This document shows, piece by piece, positions 1 to 10,407 of a stretch of DNA of 64,000 nt. Position numbers and translations under genes: made by a program. The stretch covers positions 12,330,725 through 12,394,724 of the forward strand of contig JAJEKV010000002.1 of the NCBI GenBank assembly GCA_021234155.1, in the 5' to 3' direction. Source of the DNA: Isoetes taiwanensis (taxonomy: Eukaryota; Streptophyta; Lycopodiopsida; Isoetales; Isoetaceae). Below the pieces are notes generated by a model. The model worked only from the letters and a program-made list of their open reading frames with translations. It did no database searches and had not been told where the DNA came from. Numbering within the stretch: the first letter of the stretch is position 1; each line of letters starts with the position of its first letter.

Positions 1-84
1 ATAAAACATATCACTAATTCCTAATCAATAACGTCTACAACGTGATGAACAAAATCATGCCAGGAAAACAAACTCAGAAAATAC

Positions 85-820
85 TTGTTCTCAGGATTTC
101 GGACTGCGAGATTGCGTATCATCTGACAGGATTGTCTCTGCACACCAGCTGCCAAAGGGTGTTCTCCATCATTTCCATAGCCAAGTCAACTGAACCTGCC
201 TTAACTGCTTTTGTAGCATTTGCTAGTGATCGTAGTGATAAGGCTGCAATTGCTGCCATTATCTGAGAAATCAACAACAGGTAGCATATGAGCCAAAACA
301 ACACACTTATATGCTATAATAAATGATCAAATACTTCTCGATATCTGGTTGGTAGAACTCTAAAGCCTGTTAACTATCTATTATTTCTTCGTCTTTTACG
401 ACTAAGTTTTGAATACCAGGCATTTAACTCGTCTTCATGGTACACAATTACAGTGCTTTAAGTTGTCTGAGTTTCTAAAAGTTCCATAAAATATAAAAAG
501 CATATTCCCTGTTATACCTCTTGAATAACAGAAGGATCGTCTGAATAACAATTGCCCGTTCTCACTAGCTTATCCACTCCACCATATGATATAATAGCAT
601 CTTTATTGGCGTCACTTCCACTTAACTGCAGAAGCTATAATTTAGTAGACTCCAAAATAGCTGAAGAGAACACCAGTATTTAGGGACACCATACCACCTG
701 TGTTAATAAACCAAGAGCACCTTTGGCAAATGTGATATTCGTGTAGTTTGTTGCTTCATCTAGAAACTCAAGAACCATCTTTAAAGCACCTAACTTTTCT
801 GCAGATTTGCAGATTTCATC
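85..820 (-). CDS. ARMC6: ARMC6-like armadillo-repeat protein, partial (three exons, runs off left edge)
   Basis: Three minus-strand exons are visible, read right to left. Exon 721-820 follows a cag acceptor and encodes EICKSAEKLGALKMVLEF; its assignment is the weakest. Exon 518-625 encodes LSGSDANKDAIISYGGVDK and DDPSVIQE, and ends at a GTATAA donor. Exon 85-262 encodes ALSLRSLANATKAVKAGS, then after a frame change QRQSCQMIRNLAVRNPEN, ending at a GTATTT donor. These blocks match the C-terminal armadillo repeats of ARMC6 proteins, which have ALSLRSP and QMIRNLVVRNPEN motifs. The family is a helical repeat scaffold of poorly known function, so no reaction is assigned. One base appears to be missing near 145, inside what should be a K-H-P-L stretch; this is either a sequencing indel or decay. 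The last exons lie left of the window. The N-terminal exons were not found to the right. Confidence 0.8.
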
Positions 821-1816
821 CTGTCACAGTTCCACCATCAAGTGAAGAATTGCAAATTTGTAAAAAACAAAAGGAGCTACGTAATGATAGAAAACTAACT
901 ATTGGAGTCCCAATCTATAGAAGTTCCAATAGAAAACAGTACATAAACATACCCATCAAGAACGCAAATAGCTAGAAATTCATAAATTCAATTCCATTTC
1001 TTCTGTATTCCTTGGTGGCATAATCAAAACAAATAATTTTATCTCATGGTATCCTTTGTTGATGCATAAAATTACAAATAGCTTTTCCTGTAGTTTCCTC
1101 CTTGCATAAAGCATGGATTTTTGGCCCCTCGCCTATTTATGTTATTCCTTGAATATGCCTCTTTGATGGCAAGAACTTGTCCAATCTTTACTAAAATATA
1201 TTTTGTCCTTCTGGAGCAAGGCACAAAGCACTCTATGCAAGGGAAAAATACCTAAACAAAGACGTGTTCTAGAAAAACACCAGACTTTCAGAAGCGTTTT
1301 TACCTAGCATTTGTTCTGCACCAACGGATCTACGCCAATGGATCTTGCACCAACTGCGAATGTGGTGATGCTGGAAATGAGTGGTTCTTGGACAATGTAT
1401 CTTGGCCTTTATCTGATTTGCAACCTTGCAAAAAAGGCCTAGCCTGCACCAAAAAAGCCCAAATGAAAATAAGATTTTAGCTGCAAGCCTCAAAGATCTT
1501 TTACCTGCAAAGATCTAAAATAACCCAAACCCCCGAAAAATATTGAAGCACAGTAGTAGGAGAAAGAGTTGGCTTCTCTTGTAGATGCTGAACTTCTGGC
1601 TTAGATCCATCAGTAAAGCAATTGTCATAGCCGGTTAGGCGATTCGAACAACATCAAACCGGCAACAGGGCTGACCGCCAGTTTACTGGCAACAACCAGT
1701 TTGAAGCAGTTTTTGACATATTCTAGGCATATGCCGGCATATACCTGGAATATGACAAAAATCCATATGAGCAAGGATTTGCCCCCTTAGGGGCAACCCA
1801 AAAAAGTACCTAGGAA
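821..1816. other. Intergenic or intronic stretch, nothing recognised
   Basis: Short unrelated open frames occur on both strands but none has recognisable protein similarity, codon coherence or splice context. It may hold intron or upstream sequence of the ARMC6-like gene, but no further armadillo exon is visible. Confidence 0.4.
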
Positions 1817-1823
1817 CTTTGGA

Positions 1824-2303
1824 TAGTTGGGAGCAAACGCGTTTGCACTTTTCTGCAAACATCTGTTTGCACCTCGACCAAAAATAGGCATTTTCGGCAT
1901 CTCACGGGGGCGGACTTTCAAGGGCTAGGTGGCACTAAGAATTAGTCATTGCCTGATTTAGAAGTCTTTTCTGCTGCAGCCTTCCTCCTCCTCCAACTTC
2001 TAAGAGCTCAAATGAGCCTCCAAGCTTTAGACATTCTTAAAAATCTTGAAATTCTGAAATTTCTGGATGTTTAACATGTTTGTAGTCTTCTTAAACTTCT
2101 GAGTTTAACATGTTTGTAGTCTCTTTAAACTTCTAAAATTTTGAAAGCATTATTACCTGTTCACATCTTGAATTCTGAAATTTTTTGAAATCTTTGAATC
2201 TTTAACATGTTTATGATCTCTTTAGAATACTGAAACTCTGAAAGTATAAACAGTGCAAACATTTGCAAACAGTTGCAAATGTTTGTGTTTGCTCCCAACT
2301 ATG
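1824..2303. mobile_element. MITE, hAT-like by terminal structure (about 480 bp)
   Basis: The left end TAGTTGGGAGCAAAC (1824-1838) is repeated exactly in inverted orientation at 2287-2301. The 7-bp word CTTTGGA stands just outside both ends (1817-1823 and 2304-2310), which looks like a target-site duplication; the right copy is separated by two extra bases (TG) that may belong to the terminal repeat. Inside each end, GCAAAC/GTTTGC words recur on both strands, as is common for transposase-binding subterminal repeats. There is no transposase frame, so the element is non-autonomous. A 7-8 bp duplication suggests hAT superfamily, but the family is inferred from structure only. Confidence 0.65.
2070..2235. 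repeat. Short direct repeats inside the MITE
   Basis: The block beginning TTTAACATGTTTGTAGTCT occurs at 2070 and 2104 (34-bp period). A diverged copy, TTTAACATGTTTATGATCT, begins at 2201. All lie in the AT-rich interior of the MITE. Confidence 0.7.
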
Positions 2304-2705
2304 CTTTGGACAATGCCTATCACTCTCTCTCACATATGTCTTTGGTGGGTAGTTCGTATATCTAATAGAGGATCTACTTTAACCGGCATAGGGCCACTAT
2401 CCAACCGTTGGAATAGCTCAAGCTTTTATGTAACATCCATTAAGGATACCTGCGGATTATTAAGGATACAACACAAGGACGTTCACTTCTTCCACAAGTT
2501 GCCAAATCACTATCACATCGAATCTTGTTCTTTCACTTGAAAAAAAAGTTACTCTTGTTATTTGTTATGGGTCTTGGCATAATCATGATGGCACAATCAT
2601 GATTATTGATTATTTTACGGGATATGGAATCATCAATCGTTGGGATTACACCACGTCAGCCTAACAAGTAACTTCATGTCTCTCATGGACACCCACCGCA
2701 AAGAA

Positions 2706-2770
2706 GCACATGATTGTCATTAGGTGACATGCTGCAAACAAGTTGCACATGATTGTCATTAGGTGACATG
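2706..2770. repeat. Direct repeat, 39-bp spacing
   Basis: GCACATGATTGTCATTAGG followed by TGACATG occurs at 2706 and again at 2745 without change over about 26 bp. No coding meaning is seen. Confidence 0.8.
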
Positions 2771-2865
2771 AGATATTGGATGTCATGTGAGTGTTATGTT
2801 TTGAAGGTTGTCATTGTTTATGCATGTGACAGATACATGGGAGTTCATCGTACTCATGCACCTAG

Positions 2866-3286
2866 AATAATGTTATGCATTGGACATTTATCCAACTGGT
2901 ATAAGAGAATAACAATGACATATCCCTATGACTGAGATGTGGAAATTGGCATAATCTCTTCCTTATTTAATTGTTGCATCAGACCCTCAAGTCCATTGAT
3001 GAAACAAAAACAACCAGCAAAATATCCAACGAATCTAGATGCAAAATTGACCCGTATAGCTATAGTTTCACAAGGTGCCTGGCAATTTTCGCACCTCTTA
3101 TTGAGACATAGAACCTTTTTGACAGAGTCATATTCGTAATTTCACAAGCTGCCTGGCAATTTTTGTCGAGATTAAGAGGCATCTCTCAATCATATGTCCT
3201 AATTAAGTGGCATGTCTCAATCATAGGGATATGTCGTTGTGATTCTCCTATACCACTTGGACAAATGTCCAGGTGGATAACGAATA
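2866..3286. repeat. Imperfect inverted repeat, arms about 70 bp, loop about 270 bp
   Basis: The left arm (2866-2938) contains TGGACATTTATCCAACTGG and GACATATCCCTATGACTGAG. The right arm (3212-3286) contains their near reverse complements, CTCAATCATAGGGATATGTC and CACTTGGACAAATGTCCA. The loop holds a short direct repeat (TGCCTGGCAATTTT near 3076 and 3149). It lies immediately upstream of the chromovirus tail and could be a fold-back insertion or a rearranged part of that element. Confidence 0.7.
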
Positions 3287-3357
3287 ATTTTCACACTTAT
3301 ACAGTCTTTAAAATTTTCAAAAAGTCTCCTCCATGTCTTAACCTCTCATTTCTGAAA

Positions 3358-3607
3358 TCCATGCTTGTCACTTGCAGCCACCTACTGACCTGCCCTAGTT
3401 CCACAGGCATAACACATGTAATGCCAGAATGTCTTTTGGATAAAAGAGTTCGGCAATTGTGCACGAGTCACGACAGAGATGTTTTAGGACATTTGGTCTA
3501 GTGGCGAGGCCAGACACCCGAGAATGCCACATGGGAGTCAGATGAGTTTGTGCAATGGCGTCTTCACCTGAACTAATTAAAAGACCTTGACGACAAGGTC
3601 CTAAAGG
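3358..3607 (+). pseudogene. Ty3/gypsy chromovirus pol 3' end: integrase C-terminus and chromodomain
   Basis: After one frame change this strand reads PECLLDKRVRQL, then WRGQTPENATWESDEF, then a stop at 3574-3576, followed by LKDLDDKVLKEGG. The P-x-x-x-L-D-R start and the W-x-G-x-x-x-x-x-A-T-W-E core are the signature of the chromodomain at the end of chromovirus integrases. The DKV-x-x-x-EGG tail just before the LTR is also typical. The premature stop and frame change show a dead copy or sequence errors. The upstream reverse transcriptase is not present in the left 3 kb, so the element is truncated or interrupted by the inverted repeat next to it. Confidence 0.7.
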
Positions 3608-3617
3608 AGGGAGGAAT
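3603..3617 (+). other. Polypurine tract of the chromovirus
   Basis: The purine run AAAGGAGGGAGGAA lies directly before a TGTTATGG sequence that fits an LTR start. This is where plus-strand DNA synthesis is primed in LTR elements. Position after the integrase frame supports the call. Confidence 0.65.
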
Positions 3618-4000
3618 TGTTATGGGTGCTTCTAGGGGTATGCCCAATAATGGACTCCTGACAGAATTCCATGAGTACGGGAGTACCGCTGATAGCATGT
3701 TTGGGGCAAGTTGCTTATGGTAGACCGTAAGCCCGTAATCGGGCTATGGACATATCAGGGTTAGCCAAAGTTGGCTCTAGGAGCACGATTTTTAATGTTT
3801 ATAAGAAAAAACATTAGGTAAGATTAAGGCTTAAATATTAACTAGTTATGTTGCCCGGCGTTGCCAGGCTTAGTAACAAATTGAAGAGGTGGTTGTTTCC
3901 ATGTTGTCTAGAATAGACAATGTGGCTTAGAGGGGGCAAGGATAATATAGCGAAACTTTTTATGATTCATTGATGAAGATAAAAAAAACCATTTGTAGGA
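3618..4000 (+). repeat. 3' LTR of the chromovirus (right end uncertain)
   Basis: The LTR begins TGTTATGGGTGC directly after the polypurine tract. The sequence that follows is non-coding. No second copy is in the window, so the right end cannot be fixed; it must end before the GGAA repeat at about 4000. Confidence 0.45.
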
Positions 4001-5412
4001 AGGAAGGAAGGAAGGAAGATATTTTTATCGTCCACGGAGACCAATCGGTCTATGGGACCCAATACAAAAGCGCAGCAAGCGGATTACTACCCATATTAAA
4101 ACCCCTCACTCGGCGGGTTTTCGAGGGAAAAACTGCGGGCGTTAATCACCACCGACAAACTATTCCAATATACAAAATGCAAAAACACACAAATATATAT
4201 ACTCATGCACCGCACCCGTAGTGCCCGGACAAGCGGCAAAATGGGGGCAAAGGTGAGCTCGCAGATCCAAGACTAATCCGAATGTAATGACCCTCAGCAC
4301 GCACGACCGACGGTATTCATCAAGAATGTAGGGGCAAGTCCGCCGCATTAAGGGGCGATCCGCCCTGGACCGACTAAATGTTGGGCAACTCGAAAGTGTG
4401 AGACTCATCCTCAATGGCACCCGCTTGACAAAGACCGACAGAGCCTCGCCCCGCCGCTCCCCAATCCACCGCACGCCTCGATGCGAAGATGGTGGGCACT
4501 GCGGCGAATGGAGGCAATGAGTCCCGCTTTTTCGTGGGTACCGGGAACGCAGGTAGAGCAAGGGCCCCGCTAACACGGGTTGATGTGCTCCTTGTAATGG
4601 GCCGCTTTGACATGCTCTAGAGCCGTCCCGTGAGCTTGCCAAGGAAGCAAGCGCCCGTGTAATTCCCCGCAAGCAGCTATCACGACGGCCTCTCAGGTGC
4701 ACCTCGCATGCACCGATGTTCTCGCGACGCTCCATCCGGGCGAACCACCGATCTCTTACCCCTCCAACAGCCCTCGAGCCGCTACGGGCCCATTGCCACA
4801 AAGATAAGCCAAAAAGGAGCCGAGCATCACCCATATTAACCACTTTCAAAATAGACGATGTGTCTATCAAGGGTCTGCCTCCGGCTGCAAGAATCCAGCT
4901 TCCCCGCAGTAGACCGATAGGGACCCGGCTAGTTTCACCCCAAAGTGCCCCTTGCCAAAATGCCTTCTCGCGACCGCCTTCCAAGTCATTCCAGTCGCTA
5001 AAGAGACGAATCGCCCCAAACCTCGACTCGCATTTATGGACAGCTTGACCAAGGTTGCAAAAGATGTGACCGATGGCCCCAATCATAGAGCTCACCGCGG
5101 ACGTTGTTGTTCAGATGGCATAAAACGCTTCCCCCGCCACCCGCAAGTAGATGGACGCCCCAACAGAGCGAGGAGGGGAACTCCACCCCTAGGTACTTGT
5201 AGGTGGGCGTGACCTCCACAGTCGCCCCCGATATGTGAGTGCAGGAGGCGGGGGTGGCGGAAGAGGATATGAGAACCACCCCGGGTCCTAGCAGCCAAGA
5301 ATAGTCGCCTTTGTAATAAACACTTCACTGCATATATTCTCAAACAAGTGACAAAATCAGCCAAGATCTTGAAAGGTATTAGGTGTTCACCCAAGAAACC
5401 CGCAAAAGGCAA
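3998..5412 (-). pseudogene. LINE (non-LTR retrotransposon) fragment: end of reverse transcriptase ORF plus 3' tail
   Basis: Read right to left, successive frames give VEVTPTYKYLGVEF (about 5160-5230), LNNNVRGELYDW, then WNDLEGGREKAF and IDTSSILKVVNMGDARL (about 4800-5000). The Y-K-Y-L-G-V block and the following W-x-x-L-E, VNMGDARLP-like blocks resemble the region after the catalytic motifs of plant and algal LINE reverse transcriptases. Coding frames shift several times. The 3' end reads GTGGACGATAAAAAT and then a TTCC repeat on the minus strand, a simple-repeat tail as expected for target-primed insertion. The 5' part (endonuclease and RT core) is absent, the usual 5' truncation. The 311-residue open frame at 4160-5095 is only partly in the true frame. 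Confidence 0.55.
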
Positions 5413-6660
5413 AAGAAAAAGAGGGAAGAGATCGACACAATGGTGGGAAATGGGTTTCTTACAAGAGGGCTAAAAGATTCGATGCAATTTCGTGATGAAC
5501 ATATAGAAAAGATTCAAAATTTTGGATTGAGAACACCGTGAGTGTTCCTAACACAAAGGATGTTAGAACTAGAAGATTGAGAGAAATGCAAGAGAAGAAC
5601 ATGCTGCCCACTATCTGGAGGATTTTCTTAGTTATGGTGCTTAGTGTGGTGGTGCATGTGGTGGTTATTGTGTTGTACAGTGATTGTGGTGCATACTGTA
5701 TGCAGCATGTGAATTGTGTGTACTTGACTCTAGTCTGAAATGCAATATTCAATGTTTGGAATATTAGAACATGACATAATTGATTACTCCTTTACTGGGT
5801 GTGTGTATAGTCTAAAAATATTTGAGAATGATAGATAACTAACTGATCGTAAGAAGTACAAATTTTTGTTGAATAAAGACAAATTTTTGTCAGATTCAAG
5901 CACAGCTCTGTTGGAAAGTATAATAAATTAAAAAAAAGATCTTACAAAATTTGGCTTTACAAAAGTTGGCTTTCCATTGAAAGCTCTGTACCCGAGAACT
6001 AAATTTACATGCATTTCCTAAGCAGCAGGAAATGCTGGTATGACTGGCTCGAGAACTGGTGCATCCAAAATTATTGTATTCTTCACTAAAGCATCTAAGC
6101 TTTCTCGCAGCCGATGAGGTTTGCCGCTTTCCTCGCATCCCCCGTGGTAAATCCGGGAACCCTATGAGTAATTCCCACCGCTGCGTGCAGTCGAGTTTTA
6201 AGTGACAGAGAACAATAAACCACCGCCTTTGCAAAGAAAGGTAACATAAGGTCATGGACCTTGTCTAAGAGCTCTTCCCCGCCAATTTGACCCCAAGCAT
6301 AGCCATTGAAGGCCCAAAGATCCACCTGTTGTATGCCTTTAGGTTGATTCAAATCGGCAAAGAAGGTGGATTTACGATTGCCACCTTCGTGAGATTGGTC
6401 ATGAGCCCGATTTAACATATGCGTCAATGCCCTCCTCGCCACCCCGAATAGCCGTAGTGATCTCCTCAACATCCCCGCCATGTTGCCTAATGAACTTGTT
6501 CGAATTGAGAATGAAACGCCAAAAATCGACGCAGAACAGGATTTAGGACCCGCATCCTTTTCTAATGATAAGAAGAGGAATGTACTTATTATCGTGGTGT
6601 ACTAATTTCAAAATGTTTATGAAAGCAAAGCAAGGCGATTTTTTATGTCGATGAAATAGG
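5413..6660. other. No recognised gene; one unassigned minus-strand frame at 6095-6481
   Basis: The minus-strand frame at 6095-6481 (128 codons, with segments such as QQVDLWAFNGYAWGQIGGEE) is compositionally plausible as coding but I do not recognise it. The rest is AT-rich with no supported feature. Confidence 0.3.
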
Positions 6661-6666
6661 ATAAAA

Positions 6667-7316
6667 GTGATGTGATGTGATGTGTGGTGTGGTGTCGTGA
6701 TGGTGTGGTGTGGTGTGATGTGGTGTGGGGTGCGTTATGTCCATGGTGTCATGTGGGTGTGTGCATGTTAATGTATGATATGTGTGGATTCAATTTTATT
6801 TATTCTCCCCCCTCACCCCACCACACCCCAACATCTATCCCACCACCATATACTACCACCACATCTTTGCATGCACCATTGCCATTACCACCACATCTCC
6901 ACCATATCCCACACCACACCCCTCGCCACCACACCAACCATGCACCACACCACACCCCTCCACCACACTCCACCACCACCACCACACTCCACCACACCAC
7001 ATCACACCACAATCCACAACACCACACACACCACCACACCCCCCACCACACTCCACCACACCACACACACCACCACCACCACACTCCACCACACCACATC
7101 ATACCACCACACACCACTACACACACACCACCACCACCACCCCCCACAACCACACCACACACCATTCCTCCACCACCCACCACCAGACTCCACCACCACC
7201 ACCCCCCACCACCACACTCCACCACCACTCCACACTCCACCATTTGGTGTATGGTGTATGGTGTGTGGTGAATGGTGTGGTGTGTGGTGGGGTGTGGTGT
7301 GGTGTGTGGTAATGTA
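6667..7316. repeat. Long (CCA)n/(CCACA)n simple-sequence block with strand switches
   Basis: From 6667 to about 6760 the plus strand is G/T-rich (GTGGTGTGGTGTGATG). From about 6806 to 7240 it is C/A-rich (CCACCACACTCCACC) for over 430 bp. From 7241 to 7316 it becomes G/T-rich again. The flanks can therefore pair with the core. Overlapping His/Pro/Thr-rich, Gly/Trp/Val-rich frames in all six phases are by-products of the repeat. Confidence 0.95.
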
Positions 7317-7410
7317 CACAGCACTAAGGTACTCGTTCTGGTGAATATGATGAGTGTGGGGCATGGTTGGTGCATGGTTTGGTGTGGTATACACATCCTA
7401 ACAATTTAGT

Positions 7411-7665
7411 GTTCATTTCATGCGGGTGCTATTGTTCAAGAGGTTTCTGGACCAACATCCAGAAATTAAGATTCGTCTTCGAGCTTTTGAGAAGCTAAAA
7501 CCCTGGTTTGTTGTGAAATTAAAGGACTTCAATAGTTGCTGTTGCATTCAGCACGTGAGGATGCAAATGCTAGTGGATGGACTCATTAATGGGATGAGAA
7601 CCAAACATCCGAAGAATTGCACTTGCACCTGCAATGTTTGTAGATCACATGAACTTGGTCAATGC
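7411..7665 (+). pseudogene. Cys-rich, transposon-like protein fragment
   Basis: The frame contains FLDQHPEIKIRLRAFEKLKP, then SCCCIQHVRMQMLVDGL, then KNCTCTCNVCRS. The layout (F-x-x-L-K-P-W, C-C-C-x-x-H, then C-x-C-x-C-x-x-C about 40 residues later) looks like Cys-rich metal-binding segments in proteins of repeated, transposon-like genes in early-branching land plants. This comparison is from memory and the family is not named. The frame begins just after the simple repeat and runs out into the 3' end of the convergent HAD phosphatase gene, so it is a fragment. Confidence 0.35.
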
Positions 7666-7677
7666 AGGGCACACCAG

Positions 7678-7728
7678 CATGTTCCACATTTGATGTTCAG
7701 AATCCCACATGTTCCACATTTGATGTTC
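7678..7728. repeat. Tandem 30-bp duplication at the phosphatase 3' end
   Basis: CATGTTCCACATTTGATGTTC occurs at 7678 and 7708. It duplicates part of the C-terminal coding tail of the phosphatase fragment on the other strand (EHQMWNM read twice). Confidence 0.8.
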
Positions 7729-8310
7729 CTTCACATAAGCTGGCACACTTTCTGCAGCCAGAAGTCCCTCCAGCCATGGTTTGAGTTGCTCCAAAAGGAA
7801 ATTGGAATCCAACCTGTCGGGAGCAAAACTATTTGGACATATCATTGTGTTCGACTGGTTGGCAGAACCCTTATATCTGCTGTCATCTATCAACAATGTG
7901 TTTGTCACCTGGTATCTCCAAAATTTCTGGTACACTTTGGACAGATCCTTAAGGAAAATTGGCTTATTAACCACTTTTAATTTTGTGTTGGTGCAGTCAT
8001 CTTGATTCCAAATAAAAGAAATCGCCTTATATTCCCTCAAGAACTTTCTCATCAACAAGTCAACATTACTCTTAGCCATGCTGGACCACAATGCAATCTC
8101 AAATTTTGAAAAACACCATTCTAAGAACTCCCGTAATCCAGTGCCCGAAACCTAACTTTTTGATGGTTCACTTTCGATGGTCACTTCTCCTCTACCGATG
8201 CAGATCCTCTCTTTCAAGTCATAAAACTTGCCTAAAACCCCATTAAAATCCGCAACAAGGAGAATTTCGGTTAACCTCTTGGTTTTTCTTGGTTGAGGTT
8301 GTATTGGACT
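7716..8310 (-). pseudogene. FCP1/NIF-type HAD phosphatase domain protein (frameshifted)
   Basis: Read right to left: TEILLVADFNGVLGKFYDL (about 8240-8300), REFLEWCFSKFEIALWSS, FIWNQDDCT, NTLLIDDSRYKGSAN (about 7860-7910) and LKPWLEGLLAAESVPAYVKE (about 7720-7790). These are the ordered blocks of the FCP1-homology (NIF) HAD domain: the nucleophile motif in the plant D-x-N-G form, a W-S-S block, and the LLIDDS-x-Y-K acidic motif. Typical members dephosphorylate proteins, but many plant paralogues with DxNG in place of DxDx(T/V) have no shown activity. At least one frame change occurs near 8150. No upstream exons were assigned with confidence; a possible one ends at a GTAAGT donor near 8595. Confidence 0.7.
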
Positions 8311-10020
8311 CGCTGAGCAAGCCTCGCATCTTATCCAGATCCTGGTTTCTTTGTCAACTTCATCACCGGTGATCCGCATTTGGCTCATATTCAAGACCAA
8401 AACTTTTTTTCCGGTGAAGGACCCCGCATAAAATGAATCTCAAGGAAATTAATTTTCCCCCAAACCAGATGCACTAGGGAATCTCTTCGATGGCTTCCAG
8501 CCAAGTAGCATTTATCTCTCGCAACATAATTGAAATGAGGAAGACCACGTAAAAATACAAAAAAATAAATCATGTATGTGGCATTGGTACTTACTTGATA
8601 CAACCGCATTCGCTTGACTATCCAAATTTCGCTTTGAGTCTCCACGCCAAACCGGGATTGACTTAGGAGTATCAAATGGAGTGAATTCTAGGTACAACCG
8701 AGGTATCTTGCGCCTCATAACCGATCGAGGCGTGGATAACTGCTTGGATATCCTTGGTCTCAAATTTCTTGGCAATTCTGCAAACACAAGTCAAGAGACC
8801 TGCGGACAACATCAAGAAACATTAGTTAAGGCACTTACTTGTGTCTATTGGTTCTTGTGGTACCACTCAACACCAAAAGCCAAAAGCCATGTCTCACCAT
8901 ATAATGTGGGCAATAACCGGGCTCAAAAAAAAGTTCTAGAGTGTCTGCAAAACAAATTCAAAATCAATAGAGTCTTTAGACGAGGGTTAGAGATGATAAT
9001 ATTTACCTCAAATGGTGTGATAGACATGGAATGTGATACTGGTGACTGCATTCTGCCAGGGAAAAAATTAAGCATTTTATATATGTTTTTATAGAAACTA
9101 GTTTGGCTTAGAATATTTTATGATATAATTTTGGCTATAGATATTATTATCATTGCATTTATATGTGTGGATTTGGCAAAAGATTTGAATTAAGTACTAT
9201 AAACTTTCACTTGGCTATTTTTTATAACCTAAAAAAAAAAAAAGTTCTGTAGCTTTAGATATATTGTACTACAATTACAAATAATAATCAACAATGAAGG
9301 AAGATACAATAATAAAATCACAACATAGCTTATAATATCCATAGTCTGAACTACATTCAATGCATCGACACCTTCTAGATATGGTGATCAAATTGCACTT
9401 ATCTCTAACCCTTGAAGGAAGATCTTATGCAATCAACTCAGGCATCTAAAGGGATTGGCCTCTTACAATTCCTTTTTGAAGACACATATGTGGATATGTA
9501 ATAGAAATTCATAGTTTGAAAAACTACTATCATTGATGATGGTAGTTGGGGATGTGTAAAAGTCTATAATAAGAATTTAATTTTCTTTGGCTATTAATGA
9601 TTTAATATATATTTATTGTAATATAAAGAAAGGCTAATCCCTTTTTCTTTAGGGAAAAGGGGGAAAATAGTTTGGCTAATCTTAAAAAAATAATGGAATA
9701 CTTGTTTTAACTATGGCTATTTTTTATTTTTTTTTAAGAAATCTCCCTTCATAAAATTCGCCGCAAAAATTGTCTATACCCCCTAAAAAATTGCCATTTG
9801 GCTATTAATAGCCACTAATTTTCTCCATGCATTCTGCTATCACAACTGGCAATATTTTACCCTCCCATTTCAGACAACGTCCACAAAATGGACAACCTTC
9901 ATCACCCTCTTCTTCTCGCCTCGTGAAGCATTGAAGTGCAGGATCTAAAAGGAGTGTCATGACCACTATGCTCGTAAAAATCTCAAATATTTGCATTCGA
10001 GGTAGCAGCCCAAAGTAAGT
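8311..10020. other. Mostly AT-rich; unassigned frames on both strands
   Basis: At 8600-8760 the minus strand reads PRLYLEFTPFDTPKSIPVWR and ends at a GTAAGT donor, which looks exon-like, but I do not recognise it. From 9100 to 9800 the DNA is AT-rich with a recurring TTGGCTATT word (near 9210, 9590, 9710, 9800) and no coding signal. Confidence 0.3.
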
Positions 10021-10380
10021 CTTCACATGCCTTTAGCTCAATTTCCAGCCGCTTAATTCCTTTATTTAATTGTTTCCAGCCCGTGCAACACCGTACCATT
10101 TATCTCTTCATCCTTTAGTTCGCTTTTACAACCCCAACACCCTCACGCTTCGGATTTGTTTGTCATGATTGATTGCCATCCTCAGGCAAATCAGCTCTAA
10201 TTTCTGATGCTTTATGCTCCATCAACTCAATCTTTTGATTGATATCATTTTTCCTATCCTCGCTTTTGCTTGCAATCGCTGTTTGCATCTATCAAACCTA
10301 GTCGATGTTGCAGCCAACCATTCCTTCACAAGTCCGCCATAGTCTCCAAAAACAAAACACTCACGTGATATGTCAGCCTC
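9805..10380 (-). pseudogene. Broken minus-strand coding region, helical and Cys-containing, unidentified
   Basis: With two or more frame changes the minus strand reads a highly charged helical part (RCKQRLQAKARIGK, QKIELMEHKASEIRADL, KRLEIELKACEDL), then ALQCFTRREEEGDEGCPFCG and CLKWEGKILP. The C-P-F-C pair may bind metal. I cannot assign a family. Frame coherence over about 500 bp is the main evidence that it was once coding; a transposon ORF is the likeliest source. Confidence 0.3.
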
Positions 10381-10407
10381 CTAACATAGTAAGTCACGAT
10401 TGATGGA

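Noticed and set aside
4160-5095. 311-codon minus-strand frame as one intact protein
   Set aside because: Only segments match LINE reverse transcriptase blocks and neighbouring blocks lie in other frames, so the long frame is partly accidental in GC-rich DNA.
6684-7396. Open frames of 130-198 codons rich in His/Pro/Thr or Gly/Val/Trp
   Set aside because: They occur in several phases on both strands of a CCA/TGG simple repeat and have no other sequence content.
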